In this document: positions 22,960 through 39,484 of the stretch, one piece after another | Position numbering within the stretch: the first letter of the stretch is position 1 | Layout of the letters: the number at the start of each line of letters is the position of its first letter | From: Ciona intestinalis | Lineage: Eukaryota > Chordata > Ascidiacea > Phlebobranchia > Cionidae | DNA length: 64,000 nucleotides | Assembly (NCBI RefSeq): GCF_000224145.3 | Contig: NC_020172.2 | Coordinates: 5,113,961 to 5,177,960 of the forward strand | Reading direction: 5' to 3' | Notes under the pieces: generated by a model | The model's input: only the letters and a program-made list of their open reading frames with translations | Told to the model about the DNA's origin: nothing | Database searches by the model: none | Program-made: the position numbers and the translations under genes

Positions 22960-23025
22960 AATTTATTTATCCTCGCGTGGCCAGAAAACAAAAATCGTTA
23001 TAACCCGGGTGTTGTGTTCAATGTT
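22960..23025 (-). mobile_element. SINE-like fragment upstream of the SMKR1 exon
   Basis: Contains AATTTATTTATCCTCGCGTG, then CGTTATAACCCGGGTGTT. It lies directly before the SMKR1-like exon acceptor. Confidence 0.5.
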
Positions 23026-23052
23026 TTCGTATTCACATTCATTCATTCACAG

Positions 23053-24339
23053 CCTGCCCGTAAGGGAACGAAAAGTCCAAAGTTAAAAGGGCAGGGTAGG
23101 AAAGGAAAAGGCTCAGCCAAGTCTAAGAAGAAGAAATCTTCGTCAGCAAAGTCGTCACCTTTATCCCCACTTACAAGCAAAGGAGTGGAAGAGGTATGGT
23201 AGATATATTGTTTTATATGGGGTTTTGTCGTAGACCTGGATTTAGGCCAGAGTTGGCCCATTACCCCAATAATGTATATGCACATTCTATATGGGTGAGG
23301 TCCTACAGTGAGTTATGTCATGGAACCTGGGATTTAGGCCCAAAGTTGGCCCATTACCCAAACATTGTATATGCACATTCTATTTTATATGAATGAGGTC
23401 CTACAGTGAGCACATTAAACCTTACTTCATTGCAACCAAAGGATCTGAGTTCGACGCTCGACACTGAGAAGTGAACGTGTCCTTGGGCAAAACTTAAACT
23501 TATACCAACAATTGTCCCAATATAGTGGTCACCTATGAATTATAGCGTTCTGTGTCAGAGATAGGGCCAACTCTGGCGTAATTCTCAGGGCCCATGGCAC
23601 ACCACAATGTAGGACCTCACCCATATAAAATAGAATTTGCATATACAATATTGGGGTAATGGGCCAACTCTGGTCTAAACCTCAGGTTCCATTGTATGCT
23701 ACACTGTAGGACTTCACCCATATAGAATAGGATGTGCAAATACAATGTTGAGGTAATGAAACAACTCTGGCCTAAACCCCAGGTCCCATGGTGTACCTCA
23801 CTGTAGGACCTTACCCATATAGAATAGAATGTGCAAATACAATGTTGAGGTAATGAAACAACTCTGGCCTAAACCCCAGGTCCCATGGTGTACCTCACTG
23901 TAGGACCTTACCCATATAGAATAGAATGTGCATATACAATGTTGAGGTAATGAAACAACTCTGGCTTAAATCCCAGGTCCCATGGTGTACCTCACTGTAG
24001 GACCTCACTAATATAGAATAGGATGTGCAAATACAATATTGGGGTAATGGGCCAACTCTGGTCTAAACCCAGGTCCCATAGGCCATGGCATGCCTCACTG
24101 TAGGACCTTACACATATAGAATATAATAACAGACTTATCTCCCAAAATTCCACCCCATTCACCCTAAACATAATAATCACCCCTACACCCAGGTTGATAT
24201 CTTAAGCCCAGCAGCAATGACAAACGCATACTATATATGTCATAATGCCCCTGATTGTTTGGAGAAGAGAGGGTTTGGTTGGTCTGGTGCTAAGGGTGGA
24301 AAAAAAGGAAAAAAGGGAAAAAAGAAAAAGAAGAAATAA
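23053..24339 (+). CDS. SMKR1: SMKR1-like small lysine-rich protein (start exon unknown)
   Basis: Two exons join in phase: 23053-23193 (47 codons) and 24193-24339 (49 codons with stop). The first codes for a Lys/Ser-rich stretch beginning [20 protein letters not shown]. The second begins [19 protein letters not shown], continues with [15 protein letters not shown] and ends in an unbroken lysine/glycine tail. Human SMKR1, a protein of similar size with no established function I know of, has the same order: Met-Pro-Ala-Lys start, VDILSPAAM core, W-G-A motif and basic end. The initiator Met is probably in a tiny upstream exon, since human SMKR1 starts Met-Pro-Ala; an ATG directly before a GT at 22868-22870 is a candidate. 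An in-frame ATG at 23014 would require reading through the acceptor. Poly(A) signal AATAAA at 24575-24580. The gene faces ATRIP tail to tail. Confidence 0.75.
23205..24135 (-). repeat. 97-bp minisatellite array (family A)
   Basis: CCCATATAGAATAG recurs at about 23717, 23814 and 23911, a period of 97 bp. Units contain TATACAATGTTGGGGTAATG, CCAACTCTGGCCTAAA and CCCAGGTCCCATGG. The outermost unit (about 23215-23420) is in the opposite orientation, and a SINE-like fragment (about 23440-23570) interrupts the array. It fills most of the SMKR1 intron. Confidence 0.85.
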
Positions 24340-25183
24340 TATGGAACAATGTGATTGTGTTAGGAAATTTACTTACTGTGATAAAATATTTGTTATTATT
24401 TTAAATATAATTTGAAACAAGCTTACTATATTTTAAAGGTTGTTTTGTTTTAATTTTAGACCTTTTTGTCAAATAATGTTAAATTTTAACATTTTTCCTT
24501 AAAGTTTTTGGCAGAGTTTCATGTAGTTTTGTTTATCGTGATTATTTTTTTGAATGTTTTTTTGTGTTTTAACAAATAAACTTTATTATGATTTATGACA
24601 TCACAGTAACTGACTAAATAAACCTGAAAAATCTTTCTTATATATTTTTGTTTTATTTGATATTTTTATTTATACCTTTAAGAAAAACTTTTAATTTTAA
24701 ACTAAGTTAAAAAAAACGTCATAAAAATGAATTATGTTTCTTCATGTTTAAAGCACTAACATAAAATGAAACTTAAAAGAAATTAAGAAGAAGAAAAAAC
24801 ATTGTGGAGAATTTTATGCCAAACATAAACAATGAATAAAGAGAAAATTCATTAGGTTTTGTAACCAGAAAACAACTGTAAAAAAAACAACAAAAACTAT
24901 TCTTTTAGTAAGAAATTTCGGCAATTAAAAAAATCCATTGAATTTTTATAAAATGTTGATAGTTTGCCTAAAAATTTTTTAATTTTATTTTTAATAAAAT
25001 TTATTTTTATTATAAATTTGTTTTACGAAAAGACAACAGTATGTTATTACCCCCCTAGTAGCCCAGCAAATAAGCAAATATTTAACAAGAGGTAAAAGAA
25101 ATACAACAGATAAAATATATTCTTTAAAAAATGAAAACTTTGAAACAACTCGCTTACCAGAAAGTCTTGACCTTTCTATGACC
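24340..25183. other. convergent spacer, SMKR1 / ATRIP
   Basis: Very AT-rich sequence with the SMKR1 poly(A) signal at 24575-24580. No coding exon, repeat family or RNA gene was recognised. Confidence 0.5.
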
Positions 25184-25189
25184 TTTATT
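25184..25189 (-). terminator. poly(A) signal abutting the ATRIP stop codon
   Basis: On the minus strand the stop TGA (25192-25190) is followed at once by AATAAA. If used, the 3' UTR would be only a few tens of bases. Confidence 0.55.
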
Positions 25190-28100
25190 TCAACTTTCTA
25201 ACGAGGTAATTTCACTTTTAAGAATCCGTTTAATTTCTTCGCTCCAAAAAGATTTTTCCTTTTCAACGAAGTGTTGCAGCTTCCATAATAATATATGATG
25301 TCTATGATCACGTGGTACACCTGGTACACCGTCGATATAAACATTGGAACAAGAATGGAGGAGAACGATTCCTTGCTTGATTAGGTTGTTTCTGTCAAGT
25401 TTAGAGTGGTTAGGTCATTTCTATCAATTATAGTAGGTTGGGGGAAGATGGGACACCTTTATATTCTATTTTCTTGTTCTATTTGGTTGTAAACAAAGAA
25501 CATTCAAATAATTATAAAATCCTCACGACCCCCAAAAATCATTGTTAATTGTTTAAAACAGGATTCAGATGTTTGAATATTATGTGCTAAAGGTGTCCCA
25601 TCTTCACCCACAGTACTATATGAATGGTTAGAACCTTTCTGTCAGTGAAACTAAATAAATATTTAAAAAAAAGAAACTGCAAAACACGATTAAATCTGGA
25701 AATGTGGTCAGAAGCATTTTAACTAAAAGGTGAAATGTGATATAGCCTTTTATGGGTCATTAGATGAATGGTTAAAGTAATAAGAGTGTGAATGTAAGAG
25801 GACTAACACTACAAACTGTGTTTAGGTGTTCATTTAGTCGCGCCGTGGCTCAGTGGTTAAATGCTTGCAGTTGCATTATAACTAAATGATAAGTTTAGTG
25901 TACAAAAATGATAACTTGTAAGCGGGCGTGAGGTGTATGAAACAAAACATCTGCATTGTATACTTCCCAAGACGTCTAAACCTTTTGTATAAGTTTAATA
26001 TCAATTATTGCATTATAAACTATTTAGATTAAACCAATACAATATCTTACTTACATTGCATTACAAGATCCATTCTTCTCATACGTTATTAGTTGTTCGT
26101 ATAATATAATATTCAGTGTATGGTATATAGTAGCATACATATTGTGTTTTATAAGGATGAGGTCTGAATCGCAGGTTAATCGCGATAATAACTGGATAAC
26201 CTGTGGATATGCGAAGGTTTGTGAATCGATGGTTGATAAAGAAATGCATATATAGTAGGGTGGGAAAGACGGGACACCTTTTCATTCTATTTTATCGTTC
26301 CATTTGGGAGTGAAAAAAGAAAACTTAAATAATTATAAAACCTTATCGTCACAGCTCCTATAGACCGTTGTTAATTGTTTAAAACACGAAAAGGATATTT
26401 AGATATTATGTGCTAAAGGTGTCTTCCCCAACCCTACTATACATTAATTGCAGACATAGTACTGTTAGGGGTGATGGGAAAATACACCTACGTTCAAGGT
26501 CCGTGGAAAAACTTAGCCACAGGAGACAGGAGTACTTAGGCACATTAACAGAACAGCATAGTATATTATGTTATGGTTATTCCAATACCCAGGGTGCTAC
26601 CATCTAGACCCCACTGAGGAAGTTTATAGACACTCAATAATAGAGATTCTATTCTATAAGGGTGAGGTCTTCAGTGAGGCACACCTGAGACCTGGGATGA
26701 AGGTATATTACCCCAACACCCAGGGTGCTACCATCTAGACCCCACTGAGGCAGTTTATAGACGCTCAATAATAGAAATTCTATTCTATAAGGGTGAGGTC
26801 TTCAGTGAGGCACACCTGAGACCTGGGATGAAGGTATATTACCCCAACACCCAGGGTGCTACCATCTAGACCCCACTGAGGCAGTTTATAGACGCTCAAT
26901 AATAGAAATTCTATTCTATAAGGGTGAGGTCTTCAGTGAGGCACACCTGAGACCTGGGATGAAGGTATATTACCCCAACACCCAGGGTGCTACCATCTAG
27001 ACCCCACTGAGGCAGTTTATAGAAACTCAATAATAGATATACTTGTACCTGTGTTAAAAATTGAACCCATTCTCCCATTGTGACATCACTGGGTTGATTG
27101 TTACAACACAATGCACATAATGACGACAGAATCGCGGAATCTGATTACAACAATCATTTAAAATCACAAAAAAAACGATACGCCATAAAAGTATTTCCAC
27201 ATTTACAAACACATGCCTAAACATTATTTTCTTAGTATAAAAAAACACAGAAATTTAATTAAATAATAAACAATGTTTATTGTCTTACTGTTATCAATCT
27301 GTGATGTCACAATCGCTTCTATGAGTGAAGAATCGGAAGTTAAATTTGAAATAAGTTGAACGACCAATGAGATGATAGGGAGGTCATGTGACATGAGGTC
27401 TCTGATCCGTGATAGGTCGATATTTATACTAAAAGAAAATAAACAAATTTTAAAGTTTATATTTTAAAAGGTGGTTATAAATACAATGGCCTTGAATTAT
27501 TTTCACAGGTGTTTTTGTGTTTATAAAAACGTTACTTCAGTAATTTTTTAAAGGTAGTGTTTCAAAGTGTCAACAAAGCAATACCTTCAATTAGTTGCAC
27601 AACATTTGATAGGTGTTTAAATAAGTTAAGTTGTATTTGACCGACACTTCAGTATTTTTGACAGCTAGTTTTACAAAGTGTCAACAAAACAATAACCTTG
27701 AATTGGTTGCACCACTTTTCACAGGTGTTTATATAATTTAAGTTGGATTTCACTGACACTTCAGTATTTTTGACAGCTAGTTTTACAAATGTCAACAAAA
27801 CGTGTTTAAAACAACATATTCAATTCAGCCAACTTACTTTTCAAGAAGCGTTGGGTCTTTAGTGATGGCAACTAAACATTGTAAACATACTTTGGTGAGA
27901 CTTGGATGGTTGAGATATTGGAATAGCAAAGTAGGAAAGGTGAATAAACTCTGGATGAAAAGAGGTTTGCAAAGTCAGCTGAATTATATGAACATTATGA
28001 AGACATTATAGCACAACATCATCTTAAAAATGATCAAGAAGAGAAAACGAAAAAAGGCAAAACACAACTTTGTAAATTTAGTACAACTTCACCCCTTATA

Positions 28101-31100
28101 AAACAACATCATATCAAAACGACTAAAAAAGAGAAATATGAAAAAGGCAAAATGACTGAGGTATTAAATAATAAAGAGGGTTATTACTTAAATATATGAT
28201 GATTTAATAACAACATTATCTTAAAATGACTAAAAGAGAAAAAAGGAAAAAGGCAAAAATATTGAGGTATAACATAATAGGGAGGGTTATAACTTGAACT
28301 TTTTTTGGATTATTTACAATTGTAATTTAACAAGATTAAATATTGTACAGGGGTGTTTGGTAATACTTAGATCCGATTTTAATAACATAACATTATAGAC
28401 AAGTATTTCTCAACCTTTAATAGTGGCCGCTTTCAGAGACACTTAATACACATGATAAAAAAATCAATAAAATAATCTATATTTGTCTTAACATGTTTAC
28501 CTGTTATGTCTGTTATTTTTTTCACAACTTTGGGGAAATTGGACCCAATGCAGTTATAGGAATTTTACATTACATTTAACTTTCTTTTAAATCATTGTCA
28601 AAGTATAGACATTTTATAAGAAAAAAACTAAAATGGATGAAATTTACCTTTTTCCTGATAATATTTAATGTATGTTGTGACGATAATAAAGTTTCTAAAG
28701 CTTCAAGTGAAACTCTAAGTCCATCATTGTCTGTAATGTGAATGAGTGAGAATATAAAGTTAATGGAACTGTATTTGCTTTGAAATAACTATGCTGTTAA
28801 CAGTGTTAAGTAATATCAATTAACTATTATTTACTTTGTATTTTGGCAATACTTACACTATTATTAACCACTTTTCACATATGTATACACGTTTTGTAAA
28901 ACACAGGGGAAGCAGGGATAGTTAGACTTGCTTTTCTATGAAACAAATCTAACTAACTTGTTGTCAGTTTTACTAATTAATGCAGTGCAGAAAATTCTAG
29001 AGTAGGCCCGCCTACCCTGCCACCCCAGGTTTGCTGTTTAAGCAGCAGTGTATCACTACTAATTAAATTTCTCCTTCACCCTTTAAAGTTGAATCTTCGG
29101 TTAGCGTAGATTTTATGAAAGGTAGAATCATAGAAACAACATTTTCCTCATCATTGTTGGTAGGGGAGGGGAAGAGAAGAAGTTTTGTTCCTTCGATTGC
29201 GTTCGTGAGAGTTTGTTGGGTGGTTTGTGGGCTAGGAGAAGAAGTTGTGTTAAATATGCATGTTGTTTATTATAGACTTGTGAAAAGTGGTGCAACCAAT
29301 TTAAGGTTATTGTTTTGTTGACACTTTGTAAAACTAGCTGTCAAAAATGCTAAACTGTCGGTCAAATACTCTAAAACTTAAAAAAAAATCTTATTTTAAA
29401 AGCGTACTATACGTATACCAATCTTTTCTGTATGACTGACAATTTGAACAACCCATCAGTGACCACTGGGTTGAAGTGATTACTGTTAAGTGTTCAAGGA
29501 CTCATACAGCGTTTAAACACAATACAGTTCCTCTGGATAAATACAAGACATATACACACCTAGAAGCAAAAGTCTCAATGTTGCTTAACGCATTACATCG
29601 ATGTAAGAACAGGATTAACGACTCCGTGTTGTAACTTCCACATGAGGGTGCTATTGCTGCAATTATATAAGATGTTTATGATTGTTAAAATTATTGCCGC
29701 AAATTTAGTTAATAATTAGATCAAAGATATAGTAGGGTAGGGAAAGACGGGACACCTTTAGCACATATTATCCAAATATCATGATCGTGTTTTAAACAAT
29801 TCACAACGATCTATAGGAGTTGTGAGGATCTGTTTTATAATTCTTTAAATGTACTTTGTTTACTACCAAATGGGACAAGAAAATAGAATAAAAAGGTGTC
29901 CCATCTTTCCCCATACTGTATGATTTAATTGTGAGACTATTTATAAAGATTAATCTAACTGGTCATTTCTTTCTTTTGAATTAAAGGAAATTTGCCATTC
30001 GCAAAAATTCTTAAAACTTCTACCAAGAAAAATTTAAAGTAGACATTTTTAATCCAATTCTACATTTGAAAATATTTTTAAATATTTCAAACCTAATGCT
30101 TTAATTTACCGAGATCGCAATAGAAATAATATACCAACCCGGTTTAAGCAGGGTTGACGACATCTTGAACTTTGATCGTGGAAGTTTTAACGATTTTTGA
30201 TCCGCTGTCTGTTTTTGGGGGGTGGGTTTCGACTGACCAGATGTGGAGCCTGTGAATTAAGTTGTTATGCATGTTATAGTGAGCAGGAGGTGAATAATTA
30301 AAATGGCTTAAATTAAAAAAGGTTATTATGACTACTGAAAGTGGACAAAAGGTGAATTAATAATTAAAAATAAAAGTTTTTGGGAAATAGCTTTACACGA
30401 TGAACCTGATTGTTAAAATTAAAATGTGGCTTAGAATAAAAACTCAACAGTGCGCATAAAGGTGCATTAACCCAAAACCAAAAGAGTTGAATGTAAAGGA
30501 TAAAAAGTCAGGAAAGGATAGAACCAAAAAATAGGGTAATGAATCAACTCTGGCATGAACCCTAGATATTCTTTAGTTGTGCAGAACCTTCTATTCAACA
30601 AAATGGCATGATTTAAATTAAACCCACCATGTATGGTGTGCAACACCTGTGTATAAAACCTCTCAATTTCACTAAATATAAAAATGCTTGTCGAGCTTGA
30701 CAGTGAGCATGAGGTGTATAACGCCACCAACATAGAAATCTTACCACTTCGTTTTAATTTCCCCATATTTGATGAAACTTTCGGGCTCTCAGGTTTAACC
30801 AACCGTATCCTCTTTTTTGCTGACTCACTACTTTGAGTACATGCCCAGTCATCACTTGGAAAACATGGTTGACCACTTGATTTCCGCTCGGGTTTTCTAA
30901 AGATTGGAAAAGGCATGTTATTTACTTCTAAACATTATGGCTATTTAAAATGGATCTTCTGGTAATTTTTGTGATTTTAATCTTAAAGGACTATTGTTTT
31001 AAAAATATGCCTAAAACTATGGCAACAACAGCATATATTAGAAATAACATTTTTTAATTGTACAATTTTTTGTTAGACTTAACTTGTCACCATAATGTTA

Positions 31101-33347
31101 AATATTAAATTAACCAAACATCGAGGATGAAAACCCTAAATATGGGCTGAAAATTAGTGTTAAGGCAGTCCTAAGAAACACAGCTACTCCGGCAGGGCCG
31201 CAGGGTTGACAGTGTTGGACGCACCACCCTGTGAAACAAATCTTATTGGTTGTTATGTTTACTGATTAATACAGTGTCGAAAATTTCCGAGGTAGGCCTG
31301 CCCACCCTGCCACCCCAGGTTTGGTGCCTATATACACACCAACAAATATCCACTACAACAACAGCCATCCACTCACTGCATATTTTTTTTCTGCACCATC
31401 TTATTCTTCAATGAAAGATTCTTAATCACACTTTCAGCTTCCTTAAGTTCGGCCTCCTTGAATGCGATCTGATCCGTAAGTGCTTCCAGCTGCAAAGTTT
31501 AACAGAAAAATAGAAGTTAAATGGGAACATTGCGTCCACCAATTGATAAAAGTATTCTCCCCAGCCATTTTTAATTTACAAAAGCACAGTTTTCTCATAT
31601 GAAATAGTAATGTTAGTTTTATACATCCCTCCTAAAATTTAAGTTATCTGCTATTTATTTGACGTTGATTTACAATCATAATGGACCAAGAATACTTGAA
31701 TACTAAACTCTACGCAAAATTGGTAAATCAGTAAAAAGATACCTTTTTAGCAAGTTCGTTTTCATGTTTTATTTTTTCTTCCTTTTTCTCATTTTCTTGC
31801 AATATTTTCGCTTGTCGTTCCTCAAATAAAAGGTTTTCTGCATGTTTTAACTTATCTCGCAACACTCGTGCTTCTCCACTCTTCTGATTGGTCAGTTTTG
31901 CCATTTCTTTGATCTGTTTGCGATCATACATTAAAATTATGACATCACAACTTCAGTCAATGAAATTCACACGGGGTTATTGCAGATAATTATCAGTGCA
32001 GAAAAAATGACAGCAGTACCAACCACTAGACATGTAGTTTGGTTATTTGAAAAATACCGATTTTTAATACTCTTGACACTTGAGTATGATATCGCATCCC
32101 CTTAAAACAGGCATGCGGCAAACTGCCATGGTAGGTTGAGCTTCCATGAGAGGTAATTTCATAGACAACAACATCTAATAACAATGCAACATTTCTGTAT
32201 AATATTACATTGATTCTCTAAAATGGGCATGCGGTGAATTGCAAGAGCTACCATGGCAATTATGTTGTAAAATAAATTTCATTGACAACAGTAAATAATT
32301 AAATAAATGTTTAATGTGGGTAGCAGCAACAAGTCTTGAACCCATAACTTCTGGCCCTCTGGGTTAAAGGTATGATTGCTAACCACTTTAACGCCGGACA
32401 TAACAATATAATACGCAACATTCAAACCTTTTTTTCTTGCTCATTAAACTGTTGTTGTAGCAACGTGACATCGTTGTTCATAGACATCTTATTATGGTTG
32501 CTAGTAGATGGAGTTCTGTTGTATTTGAAAGTAAATACATTACATATATTGATACCTATATCTAGTACTTTTGTTCTTGTACTTGCATATTTATATGCCC
32601 CTTTAGAGCCTTTACAACTCATAAATCCGATGTTGTTAATTTATTTATCTATATGTGGGGGTAAATGCACTCCACAGAAATTGGAGATATTTAAAATGAA
32701 CACGTAACACCAAGTTTTGTTTGCATGTCACCATGGCAAAGTTGCATTAGTATTATAACTAAATTGTACACCAACCTGATATGACTAGTTTGAGGCAGTT
32801 TGAACTGGATTGAACCACTTGCGGTACTAGTTTTATCCGGTTTACTTGGTTGTTTATGAACTCCATGTTGAGACTCAACTTGCGACGCCAACATTTCAAT
32901 TTCCTCGAGTTCGGCTCCTGTGAAGTCGTCATCATCGTCAAAGTCATTGTTTACTACTGATGATGTCACATTTGATGATGATGTCATAGCTAAAGGTTTC
33001 TCTACTGATGATGTCACTCGTGATGATGTCATAGCTGATGGTCTCAATGTTGATGATGTCATTGCTAAAGGTTTCCCTACTGATGTCATAGCTGCCGGCC
33101 GTACAGATGATGATGTCATTCCTGATGATGTCACATGTGCGTTATTAGTCCCATATGACTTCGCCTGCTTGCTAAACTTGTATGCACTTTTATTATTAAC
33201 TGGAGACGAGCCCACACGAGGTCGCTTGGACACGGGGAGCCCAAAGTTATCATTTTGTCGCGATTCCGTAACTCGCTGAGCATTGATTGGTTGAAACTTT
33301 GTTCTGTTTGTTGTTCTTGGATTCATTGTTACAGTGATTGCCATCAC
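25190..33347 (-). CDS. ATRIP: ATRIP homologue, ATR-interacting checkpoint protein (13 exons, complete)
   Basis: Exons 33347-32776, 32500-32428, 31913-31743, 31489-31377, 30896-30745, 30249-30135, 29231-29080, 28730-28648, 27950-27838, 27428-27289, 27140-27049, 26200-26055 and 25391-25190 all join in phase into 707 residues (human about 790). ATRIP brings the ATR kinase to RPA-coated single-stranded DNA in the nucleus. Residues 41-44 (KRPR) resemble the basic patch of human ATRIP. Residues 135-160 hold an acidic run, then DFTGAELEEIEMLASQ, the counterpart of the RPA70-binding motif. Exons 2-4 form the coiled coil. The remaining exons give Leu-rich helices (SLFTFPTLLFQYL; VQLISNLTSDSSLIEAIV; VIQLLSRLTC; KNGSCNA), fitting the helical ATR-binding half, though similarity there is weak. 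The start could be Met 1, 2 or 8. Introns carry minisatellites, MITEs and dispersed repeats. Confidence 0.85.
25427..25621 (-). mobile_element. TIR MITE in an ATRIP intron
   Basis: Begins TAGTAGGTTGGGGGAAGATG and ends GTGTCCCATCTTCACCCACA. Confidence 0.75.
25843..25955 (+). mobile_element. SINE-like element with tRNA-like head
   Basis: The A-box-like CGTGGCTCAGTGGTTAAATG starts it and the family tail GGGCGTGAGGTGTATGAAAC follows; the middle is deleted. This is the clearest tRNA-like head in the window. Confidence 0.5.
26251..26452 (-). mobile_element. TIR MITE close to an ATRIP acceptor
   Basis: Begins ATATAGTAGGGTGGGAAAGA and ends TCCCCAACCCTACTATAC. It lies about 50 bp upstream, in gene sense, of the exon starting at 26200. 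Confidence 0.8.
26590..27035 (+). repeat. 131-bp minisatellite array (family B)
   Basis: ATAAGGGTGAGGTCTTCAGT recurs at 26656, 26787 and 26918, a period of 131 bp, with nearly identical units. Units contain CACCTGAGACCTGGGATG, ATTACCCCAACACCCAGGG and CTAGACCCCACTGAGGCAG. It stops about 15 bp before the donor of the ATRIP exon 27140-27049. Confidence 0.9.
27480..27800 (+). repeat. dispersed repeat family C, about 2.5 copies
   Basis: Contains ACTTCAGTATTTTTGACAGC, TTTTACAAAGTGTCAACAAA and TTGCACCACTTTTCACAGGT units spaced about 110 bp. It lies in an ATRIP intron. Confidence 0.7.
28010..28280 (+). repeat. imperfect tandem repeat, A-rich
   Basis: Three units carry CATCATCTTAAAAATGATCA or close variants, followed by AAGAGAAAACGAAAAAAGGC. 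It lies in an ATRIP intron and has no open frame worth calling. Confidence 0.6.
28900..29040 (+). repeat. dispersed repeat family D
   Basis: Shares TATGAAACAAATCTAACTAA, then CCTGCCACCCCAGGTTTG, with 31190-31325; weaker pieces are at 45280-45330, 49690-49735 and 52286-52340. Confidence 0.6.
29262..29380 (-). repeat. dispersed repeat family C, single copy
   Basis: GTGAAAAGTGGTGCAACCAA, then TGTTGACACTTTGTAAAACT and AAACTGTCGGTCAAATAC, in reverse orientation relative to 27480-27800. Confidence 0.7.
29430..29520 (-). mobile_element. SINE-like fragment
   Basis: TGTATGACTGACAATTTGAA, then GACCACTGGGTTGAAGTGAT, then TTAAGTGTTCAAGGACTC. Confidence 0.5.
29728..29922 (+). mobile_element. TIR MITE in an ATRIP intron
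   Basis: Begins ATATAGTAGGGTAGGGAAAG and ends GGTGTCCCATCTTTCCCCAT. Confidence 0.8.
31190..31325 (+). repeat. dispersed repeat family D
   Basis: Counterpart of 28900-29040: TGTGAAACAAATCTTATTGG, then GGCCTGCCCACCCTGCCACC. It ends about 50 bp before an ATRIP exon. Confidence 0.6.
32925..33135 (-). repeat. coding microsatellite-like repeat inside ATRIP exon 1
   Basis: On the plus strand GATGATGTCA and GATGTCAT recur about a dozen times. In the ATRIP frame this codes for repeated Met-Thr-Ser-Ser (residues about 74-131) separated by short Pro/Lys/Arg spacers. The reverse frame is also open for 119 codons but only as a consequence. Confidence 0.75.
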
Positions 33348-34396
33348 ATAATGAGCATTGTTTCAAGACAATGACTATTATTGTTAAATGGAACTTGAGT
33401 TTTATTTAACTGTGTTTATCTAAATAAAAAGGTATAAGTAAAGCAAAGAGATGTGGAAATTGTTTACATGCATGAGCTGTGCACAGAAACTAAACAATAT
33501 TCTTGAAAAACCATAAACTGCCTTTTTCAAGTAAAATAACGTGACTAGTTGGCTCGTTTGAGACCAAAATTTTCACTGGTCACCAGCGACAGGATTACCT
33601 AGTAAAGAACCCTACGTCACCTAAAGACCATAAACCCCTAAGAAATTGCCCAACATGTAATATTAAGGAGGATTAATCACTGCTACTAAACTAGCTTTAC
33701 TATATATTAGTAAAACTACCGCTATTTCCATTCATACTAAAAGGTCAAGGAGTCCGCTATAGATTTAAGAACCAACCTTGTTTACGTCAATAATACGTAT
33801 GGTATAGACACATCTGCATTTCAAAACTAAATCACTTCTGCTTATATTAACTGCAATAATTCGACAGATATTAACCATATATACACCTTAAGAAAGTTAA
33901 GACAGGTTTTTACTCATGAGAACACGTAAATAGCTAAACTAATTCATCCAAAACTCTTTAAACTACTCTGAAATCTTTCGGGAAAATTTTAGAATCTGGC
34001 GGGAATACTAACCTCTATATTTGGCGAAACAGGTGAAATTATTTACGATTTAATCGGGGAGTAGAAAATACTGTTTTCAACTACGAAAATACAATATAAA
34101 TATTTTTACCCGAAGAAACTTGTTCTAACTTTCATAAAAATGTTCTAAAAGTATCTTGAGTAATTTTATTGCGAGAAAAAAAACGTTAAAAAGGTTGTAC
34201 AACAGTTTATAGCAAAATGGAACTAAATACATGTAAATGATTACAATATGCTGTTTATAATCACATTGTACGGGAACTAATAAATAATGCAACTCATGAG
34301 TATATTTACAAAGCAAAGACTTAAAAAAACGCACATGTTTTACATTCAATTCACTGAAAATAGGTTAGAATAATAGGAAATCAAATATTTCGAGGG
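33348..34396. other. spacer between serpin 3' end and ATRIP start
   Basis: Both genes are on the minus strand, so this must contain the ATRIP promoter and the serpin 3' flank. AT-rich; no repeat family or further exon was recognised. Confidence 0.45.
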
Positions 34397-34402
34397 TTTA
34401 TT
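34397..34402 (-). terminator. serpin poly(A) signal
   Basis: AATAAA on the minus strand, about 55 bases after the serpin stop codon. Confidence 0.6.
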
Positions 34403-34454
34403 TTTATCATTTTTGACCAAATTTTGTTGAAGTGACGTGGGTGACAATAGAGAT

Positions 34455-39484
<5,030 letters not shown>

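Larger units (their letters stand above)
15688..22960. other. gene-poor intergenic region, about 7.3 kb
   Basis: No open frame here has a family match or a supporting splice pattern. The region holds nine MITE copies, several SINE-like pieces, a (TGTGCG)n-type microsatellite, a G-tract and AT-rich filler, listed separately. TGACGTCA palindromes occur at about 22488-22535. The first 150 bp could include the promoter of the membrane-protein gene (GC-richer at 15805-15825). Confidence 0.5.

Noticed and set aside
23205..24135. Regularly spaced repeats suggesting a CRISPR array
   Set aside because: Whole 97-bp units repeat without unique spacers, in the intron of a eukaryotic gene.
30467..30916. 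149-residue minus-strand frame starting Met-Pro-Phe-Pro
   Set aside because: The apparent start lies in an intron. An acceptor at 30897-30898 and a donor after 30745 place the protein-like part inside ATRIP in the right phase.
32920..33279. 119-residue plus-strand frame rich in Asp-Asp-Val
   Set aside because: It is the antisense of the repeat-rich ATRIP first exon and exists only because the repeat has no stops on either strand.
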